Source: Callipepla californica brunnescens (taxonomy: Eukaryota > Chordata > Aves > Galliformes > Odontophoridae). From it: a stretch of 64,000 bases of DNA. The first letter of the stretch is position 1. Each line of letters opens with the position of its first letter. The position numbers and the translations under genes are program-made. Shown piece by piece: positions 43,009 to 52,370 of the stretch. The notes under the pieces are model-generated. The model made no database searches. It was not told the origin of the DNA and saw only the letters and a list, made by a program, of their open reading frames with translations. The stretch covers positions 2,542,001-2,606,000 of the forward strand of contig JALIRH010000019.1 of NCBI GenBank assembly GCA_023055505.1, in the 5' to 3' direction.

Positions 43009-44799
43009 TTTCAAGGTCATTTTCTTTACCTGTTTACTTCTGATCCACCTTGGATGATCTCTTCAGATTTTGTTGTTGGAACCTTCTCATCAGAACTGGA
43101 AAAGGAAAATTCCCGTGGTTTCTTCCAAGGAAATCCCAAGTTCCTTCATAAATTGTCATGAAACATAGAGCTGTGTGGGATGTATTTAATCCTCATTGAT
43201 ATGGGATTAGAATTTGTAAACTTTAGGACTGTATTTTATTATTATTATTATTTCTTTTTCTTTTCTTTTTTTTTTTTTTTTAATCTTTTAGTCCCAAGAG
43301 ACTTGTTAGAAAACTTTTGCTGATTTTAGGTTGACCAGAATTTCACACCAGGCTTTGAAATCAGCATACGTGTATGTTTAACAGCTTAAAAGTGTAAATA
43401 TGAAGTGACACCATCCCATTAAACAGTGAGCACAATTAACCACATGAAACATGATGTTTACACAAGTGTAACTGTTTTTGTTAGAAAAGTAAATATTTTC
43501 TTCTGTAGAGGTTTAGGGTTTTTTTCCTTTATCTGTGATCTAGTATATAGGCAGCTATAATGATACACAAGTATCTTCTCTAATAGGGATAAGCTATACT
43601 GGTGTTGTTTATCACTAATGGTAGAGTTCAGTGGTATTCTTACTTGTTTTGGGAGTATCTACATACAGGAAACCATACCCTTCCAACTCAGCCAGCCTGG
43701 AAGTAGTGTAAAAAAATGTGCTGTTGACTGAGGAGGTATGACCTGCTCTAACACCTTTACAACTCATTTAACTCCAGAACAAGATGGTGGCACTCCTAGT
43801 AGCCAGTTTGTTCAAAATTTGTCAGTATGTGATTTGTAGATACATCAATAACTATTTGTTTCTCCACCAAATGATACAGTTAATTTTTTTTTTTCATTTT
43901 CTCCATCTGGTCTAAATTCCATTCTCAATCTTTTTATAAACCTATTGATGTAAGTAGGATATCTGCTTTTGATCAAGCGTAGCTTTTTACCCTAACTCTG
44001 TAAAGTCAGCATGAAGACCGTAATTAAAAATATGATTAGCTTTCTTCATAAAATCTGTTTGACACCTCCACTGGAATGCATTTAGCAGCTGATCCTTCTG
44101 AAAAAGAACTTATTTCTACTCATCTGTTTTATCTGGAACACATTCCCCCAGCCTGCTGGTGCAATATATATTTAAGAAAATTGTAATCATGCAAAGGGAA
44201 GGGAACTAGGAGGGTAGGGGAGGAGGATGACAAAAAAATATATATCCTGAATGTTCTGGAGTCATAGACTGAAGCTATTTTGTCATGGAAAATAGCTATA
44301 CTATTTTTTTTAATTGAATCTCAGAAAAAAAAAAATACATCAGTTGGGACAACTAATATTTTTTGACTCGTTTTGCTTCTGTCTGTCATGGCTTTCTGTG
44401 GAGAGTGACATTGACTGGGTGAGCAGCAGTAAGATGGGATGGATAGACACGAGTGCTTCCCTATGGAGTCGGACAAAGTAACAAATAGACCAAAGAGGAG
44501 AACTGCATTAACATGCAGTGCAAATTCTACTACAAGATCCTCATCACCGATTTTTCTTTGCTGTGTAATCAATGCACATGGTGTGAAAATTTGCAGTTTT
44601 ACTAAGGCCTTGCTAGGCAAAGGTTGCTGCCCCCTAACATGGCAGTGGTGGCTTGTACTTGCTTTAAAAAGGGGTTACTCAAAGGTCCCTGTTATTTGTC
44701 TAACAGATTAGTGGGTACAGGTCAGTACTGCATCCCTGTTTCACCTGAATAGACAGGTATCCAATTCTGTACTTTACCATCTAGGATGCAAAGGGGATG

Positions 44800-46620
44800 T
44801 TGAAAGTTTTACCTCTTTTTCGTGTAGAACACTTCTCTCTTGGGTGAAGGAAGACTTGGGTGGGAACCTGATTAAATCTGCTTGTGAGCACTGACTGGGA
44901 GACCGGAGCTTCAGGCTTTGGCAAGCACGGTAACCAGCAGACTTAATAGTCTCCTTCCTTCCTTCTCCTTCCCCCGGCCTAGTGCATTTTTATGCAAAGT
45001 GAAATGCCTTCAAAGCAGGGGTGGGGATTTTTCCCACATGCGAATAGCCCAGTGATTAGGAGCCCTAATAAGCGAGAACTGTGGGCTTAAGACTTCCAGA
45101 TCTGGGAACTGATGTATTCTGCGTTGAGATGAGCTCTTAAGGCATGAAGAAAAAGCAGCAGGTGATGTTGGCTGTTGATCCTTGCTGGTAGGAGAGAGCG
45201 TCTCTTCCAGAAAGGATTAAGGACTATGAGCTGCATAAAAGGGGGAGATGGGTTTCCTGCAAATGTCAGGTGGATCTCTGTTTGAGAATCTGGTCCTAAG
45301 TTTTCTGAGCTCAGTGAAACCACATTATATTGCAGCTGCAAATGTGTGTCTCGTGATGGCTGGCAGGGTGTCAGGAGTGGGATCACTTCTACAGTGTGTC
45401 CCAGTCCCAGCTCAATGGACCCCTCTAAAGCTGTGATGGTGGGATACAGTGTACCAGAGACCTTTCCCAGCTGGGGCGTGGGGAGGAATAAAAAGCTTGG
45501 GAAAAGCTTAGTGGTTCAGAACCCTTGTTCTGTCGGGCTTGCCAAAACAGAAGGCCTTCTGGTGATAGGGGCAACAAATGACTTCTGCCCTGGGACAGGA
45601 CTGCCCCAGTTAGTGTTCCTTCCCCAAGAAAGGGGGGAATGGAGAGGTGCCTCAGCAAGTACGGTGGGCTGGGCTGGGGCTGGCAGGGCTGGTAGCCTCG
45701 AGGCCGGGCTGCAGGCTGGTAACAGCTTGCTACTTATGCTCAGCGTCTCAAGTCAGTGGATAGCAGCAAGTGTGAGTGGGAAGGAAGGCAAGGGTGGGGC
45801 ACAAATGCTGAACCTGCAATGCGAAGGATAGGTTGGTATTTATCGGCAGTTCTGCTATCCTACCTGAAACCTGCATGTCTTTTCTGTCACCTCCAGTAGT
45901 TATCCCTATCCATTTAACAAGGCTCTTGTGTCGCTGCTGTGCCTCCAAGTGCATCTGTGCAGGGCTGCGGGTGGTTGGAGCCCAGCTGGGTCCAGCCCGT
46001 GGGCAGCACTGGAGCTGCGGGACAGGAGGTGTCCAATGCAGGGAGCAGGGTGTGGGGTGCAGGGTGCAAGGTGGCTTCCACTCGGGGACCACAGCTGGAG
46101 ACCGCAGGGCTATTGCTGGTGTTGAATGAGGTCCACCAGGTGAAGGCTTACTGGGCGTAGTGTTCCTAAGGAGACAGAGGGGGGAAGGGGAGAGGGGTTT
46201 GCGAAACCTGGAGGCTGTGTACTTCTAAGGAGAATTAAACTTGCAGTAATACATCGAAAATCCTTTCCTAAAACTAACCGCTGGCTGTCCAGTAGCGGTA
46301 ATGACTCACGCCGTAAGCGTTCCTCGGTCTGTTTGATCTCGGTCGCTCGGTAGCGTTTCACCCCTCCACCCCACGCCCGGTTCAGAAACAATGGGGAGAA
46401 ATGCATTGCTGGCATTCGTGCTAATTTCTCACCGGCTATACAGGGGCTGTGTTCTGTAACAGCGCAGATTATTAGAAACTTGTAATTTGCAGTTCGCATT
46501 TGCCATCAGGATCACAGCAGGGAAAAAAAAAAGGCGACTGGAGGCTGCGGTGGCTTCACTAATTCCCCTTCCCGGCTTTCATGCGACCACGGAAAGAGCA
46601 ACGCTTTCAGAGCAAACTTG
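44800..46620. other. Transition from desert to GC-rich gene neighbourhood
   Basis: GC content rises but CpG is still sparse. The region has G-rich, degenerate short tandem patterns such as GGCTGGGGCTGGCAGG near 45670 and GCAGGGTG-type units at about 46035-46075. The 161-codon plus frame at 45346-45831 begins at GTG, overlaps frames on both strands and shows no domain, so I do not call it a gene. Confidence 0.6.
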
Positions 46621-46880
46621 CTTGAGCGTAATATACAGTGACTTCAGGAAGTGCAATAAAATCAATTAATGTTGCAAAAGCATTGGCCAAAAAGAAGGCG
46701 CAGAGAGAATTTATGGAAATTGAATGGATTTACAAGCATTTATCCCGCGACTTGATAAACGCCAATGGGAAGCCGAGATGGGAAAAATAATTAGCCCCCA
46801 GCCTCGGTGAATTTTGGCAATTTATTGTTATAATTTTATTCTTTCGGTGGTTATTCAAATTTATATTTTAATTTTGTGAT
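46620..46880. promoter_or_regulatory. Candidate conserved enhancer
   Basis: An abrupt AT-rich island in GC-rich surroundings carries ordered motifs: AATCAATTAATG, a CCAAT-type AACGCCAATGGG near 46760, AAATAATTAGCC and TTATTGTTATAATT. The absence of low complexity and the mixture of retained CpGs with TAAT cores suggest a conserved element. No coding frame crosses it cleanly. Confidence 0.4.
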
Positions 46881-47259
46881 GTGGAGCGCGGGGGATTCAT
46901 CTGAACTTTGGTCTCTGCTTCCTCGGGAGCTGCGTTCCTCTGACATTTTCTGCGCTCGCGAAGCGAAGCGTGATCTGTCACTTGCCAGGGCTGCTCCGCA
47001 CAGAGAGCTCATTCTTAGCCTCTCTGCGTGTCTTTTAAGGGCCGTGATCATTGGCCTTGGTAAATAACGTCGGCGACGGGGGCAGGATCAGCTGTTGGCC
47101 TCCCTGGGCTCCAGCGTTTCTCTTCTTTTGATTTCCGAGGGCGTTCTCGGCAAAACTTTGGGAGAGCGCTGGCAGCACGGCGGCCGCAGCCGAAACTTTT
47201 CTACTCGCTCGCAGAAGTTTGCAGCGCTGTTATTACAGCAGAAACGAGACAACATCTAC

Positions 47260-47400
47260 CACGGAGCAAAGATTACAATTTCCAGAAGTCAGAATTTATT
47301 ACAGTTAAACTGTGATAAGATCCCATCTGTTATGAACACATGTAGCGCCAATTGTTTTTCATACAACTGCAATTTATTTACCCTTCAGACTGAATGAGAT
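47260..47400. promoter_or_regulatory. Candidate conserved element beside the CpG island
   Basis: The block is unique and non-repetitive, with GAACACATGTAGCG, CAATTGTTTTTC and ATTACAGTTAAACTG. It sits between a GC-rich stretch and the poly(A)-rich segment at 47417-47453. It has enhancer-like texture only, with no gene evidence. Confidence 0.3.
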
Positions 47401-47539
47401 TACAAGAGTGATTTAAAAAAAAAAAAAGAAGAAGAAGAAAAAAAAAAAAAAAATCACCAACGCTACATTTTTCTTTTTCCTTTTAGTCCGGCCTATCTGC
47501 TTCCATCTCTCTACATCCATTTACGCCGCGATGCTTCCC

Positions 47540-48050
47540 GTCGGATGAGCCCCGCGATCCCTGCCGCCGTCGTGCCGGGCCGCCCTGCTCCCCGCCCGGG
47601 GCCGCTGTGCCCGGGGCCGCGCCCGGCGCCCTGCTCGGAGCCGAACGGAGCGGGCGCGCTCCTCCGCAGCTCCCCGCTGGGGGCGGGCCCGGCAGCGCCG
47701 CCTGGCGGGCGGGACCCCGCGGCCGCCCCGCCGCCGGCACAGCCCCGCCGGGCCGCAGACAAAGGGAGCCGCCTCCCGCCCGCTGCGGCGTAAGGGGGCT
47801 CGGGGCCCCGGGCTCCGGGAGAGCGGCCGCTGAGCGAAGCGAGGGCACGGAGGGGGAGGACGGCGCGCCCGCGTTCCCGTTTGGTCGCAGTAGTTGGGGA
47901 ACGGGAGGTGCGGTGCGCCTGCCCCGTCCTCCTGCCCCTTCCCGCAGAGGCGGTGTGGACCGAGGAGCGCGCAGCTCGTGGAGTAAAGCGGGAAACGTGA
48001 GGCCGTTGCTTCAAAATAAATCGTTGTTAGACGTTCTCACCGCGATGGCC
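47540..48050. promoter_or_regulatory. CpG island, gene-less, 3' of ZNF503
   Basis: About 500 bp have very dense CpG (runs such as GGGCCGCGCCCGGCGCC) and several frames open on both strands, as expected of GC-rich DNA. It lies about 4.3 kb beyond the ZNF503 stop codon. In vertebrates such satellite islands around developmental regulators are usually Polycomb-bound, hypomethylated domains and sometimes promoters of antisense non-coding RNAs. Neither can be shown from sequence. Confidence 0.7.
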
Positions 48051-48095
48051 TAAGAGCAGCGATCTTAATTTTGTTCTTTCGAACTGTTCCGAGGC

Positions 48096-48140
48096 GTATA
48101 TATATATATATATGCGTGTGTATGTATGCGTATATATATC
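48096..48140 (+). repeat. (TA)n/(TG)n microsatellite
   Basis: A TA dinucleotide run of about ten units is followed by a GTGTGTATG-type and second TA segment. Confidence 0.9.
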
Positions 48141-48856
48141 CTCCAGGTTTCAGTAGGCGTCCTTCTGCTGCTCTGTTATCATTACTGCTCGCCTTGATGT
48201 GACGTTGAAGACAGATGACAGCATTGTCAGGTTGTCTTTAATTCATCTGAAGACTAAAAAAAAAAAAAAAAATTAATTAAATAATAATAATAATAGAGAA
48301 AAACACACACACGCGAGGCTTCTTGCAATATCCAAAGCTTGGACGGCTTCACTTTCTTCCACGCAGGGGACAGACGGGGTTGGCTGCAATGGGAGCGGGG
48401 ATGGATCTCGGACGTGAGGGCAGAAGGGGTCCGTGCCGCAGCACCTGGCGGCCCATTGGGAGCGCCGGAACCGGCACAGCCCGACCGCGTTGGTGCTCAA
48501 CCCGAATGCACGGCGCGCTCGGGTTTCAGCCCCGTCTCTGCTGCCTAAGCAGCTTACCTCCGAAGAGGTGAGAGCATTCGGTGTTAGAGTCCGTCTTGTT
48601 TCTTTTGACGCTTTTATACTTCTTCGCAACGTTTTTATTTTATCGTATTTGATGATTCTTATTCTTATTAGGAAGGACGGCCTGGCCCAGCTGCCACGTA
48701 GTGAGCCCCAGCAGGGATCCGCCACCTCTACCCGGGGCTGCGGGACCGTCGGGCTGGGGGCTCAAAGTATCCGGGGTGATTCCCGCGGCCCGGATGGAGA
48801 GTTGGTGATGCCGTCTCCAGATCTTTTCCAACTTCAGATTCGCTCTTTTTAGGAAG

Positions 48857-48858
48857 AA

Positions 48859-48897
<39 letters not shown>
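48857..48897 (+). repeat. (AAAAC)n microsatellite
   Basis: About six to seven AAAAC units in tandem flanked by A runs. Frames crossing it give FVLFCFVLF-type low-complexity peptide on the minus strand. Confidence 0.9.
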
Positions 48898-48902
<5 letters not shown>

Positions 48903-49369
48903 ACCAAACGGCGCCCTACAGAAAGCCTGTAGCGAAAGCCAACAGTATAAAAGAAAGGCAGTATTTCTCTCCGTCTTTTCTGAAGATGAAAGAATAGAGT
49001 TTGATCTCTACTTCACAGAACAGGAATGCACGTGTGCCCCTGTTAGGGCCAGCCTGGGTCTTTCCGGGCTCCGCTCTCCCGGGCCATCCCGCTTGCAGCC
49101 CTCACGGCTCAGCAAAGCCCCGGCTCAGGGCACTTTCGGAGGTGGTGGGGAGCGAATTCCCCCGTCCCACAAAACGGGGCCTCCCATCGCTGAGTAAATC
49201 CCCCCCCCCACCCCAGTCGCAGAGGCATCCCCGTGCTTAGCTCCACCGTCCTCTGAGCGCTCGGAAATCAGGAAGGCAAACATGGATGTGTGTCTTTGGT
49301 ATCGACCTGCGCGCGCAAGCCAAGATACATATGCCCATATAGGCCGAGATATACTGCAGGAACTCCTTC

Positions 49370-50060
49370 GCTGTCTGTGGAGTCTGTGTTTTATTGTTTC
49401 ATAAAACCGGCTTAATTACATTTCCCCATAGATAAGATAAACAGAACCCTTCTTTTCTAAGCGTCGCTTATCAGAAGTATTTTGTCGAAGCGGCACCCAG
49501 AGCGAGCCTCGCAGAGCAGCGGGAAAGTCATTAATTTTTATTTTGGTTCTTCGGTTGCACTTAGCGTCTGACAGGAGTTGATTTAAATATTACATGAGTT
49601 TATCTTTAGCGTTCAAAAAAGATTTGTGAGGAAGATGAAACTGTTTAATTTAAACTAATGTATGCCTGACTCCGGTCAGATTGATCTGAGTTTGGGGTTG
49701 TGATGGGTTTTGCCCTTCTGTTGCTTGTCCTCCCGAGCTGGTTTTTCACTGTGAAATTATTTTAGTTCGGTGGCATGGACCAGCGGCTGCTGTCAGCTCC
49801 TCGAGCCATCCAGCTAGTCGGAACGGGGGAACGAAATAACAAACGCGGCCCTTTTACCTAAAAACATTCATGTCCATAAGTCAATCTCTATTAGAAAAAA
49901 TAGCAAATTTCCTAGATTAATATCAAAATCCTCCGTGACACTTGCCAGGTCAAATATTTAACAAGCCGGGGAGAGAGTCCTCCTTAGCACCGCTCTCCGT
50001 ATAAAATAAGCCGTTTCCATTTGTCATTAATGTCGCTGACAGTATCTGAGCAGAACGGCA
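49370..50060. promoter_or_regulatory. Candidate conserved enhancer block
   Basis: A long unique AT-richer block between CpG islands has many ordered motifs: GGCTTAATTACATTT, ATAGATAAGATAA (GATA-type), GTCATTAATTTT, GTCTGACAGGAG, TTAATTTAAAC, and ACTTGCCAGGTCAAAT near 49941. Its complexity and motif mix suggest strong constraint. It is 2.3-3 kb beyond the ZNF503 stop codon and is most plausibly a proximal 3' enhancer. Confidence 0.4.
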
Positions 50061-50099
50061 ATAATAACGTTAAGCGCTCGTTTTATCACTCGCATCAGA

Positions 50100-51000
50100 A
50101 CCCCTCGCGCACAACTTTCAGAGCTGAAAGCCGCAGCGCTGCAATTAAGGCTCCGGCGCACGGAACTCCCCCGCTCTCCTTCCGACAGAGCCCAACACCT
50201 GGCTGCTGGCGGATGGCAGCGAGCGGAGCCGGAGGTGCAGCTGCTAGAAATCTGTCATTGTGGAGTACGTGCGTGGAAGCGCCGGTGCTGTTTGATCGCG
50301 GTAACGGCACCGGGCTCGCCTGCCCTGCCGGAGCCGGCCCGGCCCTCTCCCCGACTGCAGGGTGACGGAGGGGGCCGGGCTGGGGCCTCCTGCCGCTCCC
50401 GGCCGAAGGGCTTTTTTATCAGTGAAGTTTGCTCGGTGCGGTTCACGGCGCTGCCCTTCTCTCCTTTCCCCGGTGCTCATCAGTTCACGACGAGAGCTCG
50501 TTTTACATTCAGCAAACCGGCGCTGCGCGCTGGTCCTTTTCCCATTCAAGGGGGGGAGGGAAGCACCGTTCGGTGAAAGCTCCGAGCGGCTCCGTGCCGA
50601 TGGAGGAGCCGCGTCTCCAAAGAGCAGCCCGGCACCGCCGGGCCGGGCCGGGCCGGGCCGGGAGAGCTCCGGCCCTTCGGCAGCCGCCCGCTCTTCCCCG
50701 CTCAGCAGTTAACGCTAACTTGCCCCAATTATCTGGAGTAAATGTATTAGATTAATGAGCATTTGGGCACCGCGGGAAACTTCGAACAACGGGGATACGG
50801 GAGGAGGGGGCCGGCAGCGGGACGGGGCGCGGAGCCCGGCTGCCCGCGGGCACCGAGCCGCTCTTCCATCGTTGCGGTCCCGGCGGCTGCTGCTGCCCGG
50901 CCCGGGCGGGCAGGGACCGGCCCTCGGCACCGCTCCCAGCTGCGGGCGGTTCGCTGGGCTCCTTCCTCCCCGGCCCTTCTTCTTTAAAGAAAAGCAGCTC
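50100..51000. promoter_or_regulatory. CpG island with (CCGGG)n tract
   Basis: Dense CpG throughout, with overlapping open frames on both strands that are GC artefacts. A pentanucleotide (CCGGG)n run of about five units lies at 50638-50662. It is located about 1.4-2.3 kb beyond the ZNF503 coding end. No gene is recognised. It is probably part of the hypomethylated domain around ZNF503. Confidence 0.65.
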
Positions 51001-51014
51001 TCAGAGCGGTCCGA

Positions 51015-51680
51015 TTTTTTTTTTTTTTTAATTTTTTTTTTTTTTTAGCTCGGCGATCGTTTGTACCGCGGTACGAACTGAAGAAAGAAATTGAAAATGA
51101 CCGGGTGAGATCAAATAGCGCTTCCCAATTACTTCGGAACTTCTCCCTGAGAAAAGGAGATGAATGGTTACGCGTTACACTGTAAAAAGCTTTCGGATAA
51201 TCTTCTTACTCTTTTACCAACAGTGCTGCCTTCCCCGCGTCTCTTCCTAAAGAAAGAACTCCGCCTGGTAATTGAAGCTCCCATCAGAAAGAAAACGGTT
51301 TTCACAATAAAATGCTCTTTTGAGGGGGGAAAAAAAAAAAAAAAAAAGTTCATTTTCCTCGGAAAAGTGACAGAGATGTGAACGAGCCTCAGGCTTCCCG
51401 CTCCGTGCCCGCGAACTCTACAGGAGGGGGGAAAAAAAAAAGATTAAAAAAACCTTTTCCTCTTTTTTTTTTTTTTTTTTCCTTCTTTTAAGAGAGCCCT
51501 GGGGTTGCAATGATAATAATAATAATTTAAAAAAAAAAAAACTTATTTTTCTTTCTTTTTTTTTTTTTAATTTTTAATTAAAATTGAATAAACGCTGAAG
51601 GAAATTAGCGATCGCCTCCATCCAAGACCTACTCGGGTTTATAACAGAATCCAAGCGTATGAAAAAAAAAAAAAAAAGTT
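51015..51680. repeat. Cluster of A and T homopolymer runs
   Basis: At least six long mononucleotide runs occur within about 660 bp: T at 51015-51047 with one break, A at about 51331-51347, T at about 51463-51480, A at about 51529-51541, T at about 51557-51568 and A at 51662-51677. The DNA is low in complexity just 3' of the ZNF503 transcript end. No gene is seen. Confidence 0.8.
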
Positions 51681-51686
51681 AAACCT

Positions 51687-51716
51687 TTTAATACATCAAA
51701 TATACGGAATTTTAAT
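51687..51716 (-). promoter_or_regulatory. Alternative distal poly(A) signals (ATTAAA)
   Basis: On the minus strand two ATTAAA hexamers (plus-strand TTTAAT at 51687-51692 and 51711-51716) lie about 660-680 bp past the stop codon. ATTAAA is the second most common vertebrate poly(A) signal. They would give a longer 3' UTR than the AATAAA at 52108. Use of either cannot be decided from sequence. Confidence 0.35.
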
Positions 51717-52107
51717 CTTTAAAGCGATACATTGTCTATTTTAGTACATGACGTAAACCTTACTTAACCCTCGTTACAGGGTGGACTTAAAAATTAAAAA
51801 TAGTTAAGTGTTCCTTTTAAAGAACAAAATAAGGCAAATGAGGTTTTTGGAATAGAATTGTTTTTTGTTTTTTGTTTTTTTTTCTCCCAGAATACATACA
51901 AAAAAATACCAATTCTCTTTCCAGGGTATACACCTTAAAAATAATTGCAATTTGAAATTATAACTGACAAATTGCGAGTTGTTTTTTAGTAACAAACATG
52001 CATGTAAATTTTTTTTTGTCGTTGTTGTTTCGATGAGACATTAAATAAGAACGTACGATACAATCATAGCAATTTTAAAGTAACATTAAAGAGAAGACCT
52101 CTATCTT

Positions 52108-52113
52108 TTTATT
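52108..52113 (-). promoter_or_regulatory. Poly(A) signal AATAAA for ZNF503
   Basis: A canonical AATAAA on the minus strand, about 260 bases after the TGA stop. It is the nearest canonical signal downstream of the coding region and would give a short 3' UTR. Confidence 0.45.
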
Positions 52114-52370
52114 TATATTCTACAACGGGTGTTCCACTTTTACCTATTGAGCTCAGTTAAGTAATGCACTTTATGATTCGTTGTCCCGCTTGAAGCTAAC
52201 ATAAATAAATACAGTGCTCACGGATCCAGTCCTCAGATGAACACTATCGTATAAAAAGTCCCATTTCTGTGTTGTGTATTTTTTTGTTTTTCTTTTTGTG
52301 TCTCCTCGCCGACTTCCACCCGGTTCGGAGGGCTGCCTCCCTCCCTCCCCCTCCCTCCCGCCCGCGCCGC
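52108..52370 (-). other. ZNF503: ZNF503 3' UTR (minimum extent) with AU-rich element
   Basis: Sequence immediately after the stop codon to the first canonical poly(A) signal. At 52201-52211 the mRNA-sense strand reads TATTTATTTAT, two overlapping AUUUA pentamers like those of AU-rich mRNA-decay elements. This suggests an unstable message, fitting a dynamic developmental regulator. The first 60 bases after the stop are GA-rich in mRNA sense. Confidence 0.6.

Larger units (their letters stand above)
29400..44800. other. AT-rich gene desert, right part
   Basis: No gene is supported. The longest frame (38576-39016, plus, 146 codons) begins at TTG and has no recognisable domain. Contents are simple repeats (compound TATC/TA at 30.4-30.6 kb, T23 at 39.6 kb, AAAC at 39.96 kb, A28 at 42.6 kb, TG at 43.0 kb) and otherwise unique AT-rich DNA. 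No interspersed repeat family is recognised. Confidence 0.7.
48050..50100. other. Inter-island segment, no gene
   Basis: No coding gene is supported here. It contains simple repeats, moderately CpG-rich DNA around 48350-48570 and 49020-49250, a TATA-box-like TATAAAAG on the plus strand at about 48946-48953, and the enhancer-like block at 49370-50060. The 150-codon minus frame at 48273-48725 and the overlapping plus frames show no domain. Confidence 0.6.

Noticed and set aside
45346..45831. 161-codon plus-strand frame
   Set aside because: It begins at GTG, lies in G-rich degenerate repeat sequence, overlaps other frames and has no recognisable domain.
47511..48014. 167-codon minus frame and 148-codon plus frame in the 47.5-kb island
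   Set aside because: Both are GC-driven frames open simultaneously on opposite strands, without domains or conserved starts.
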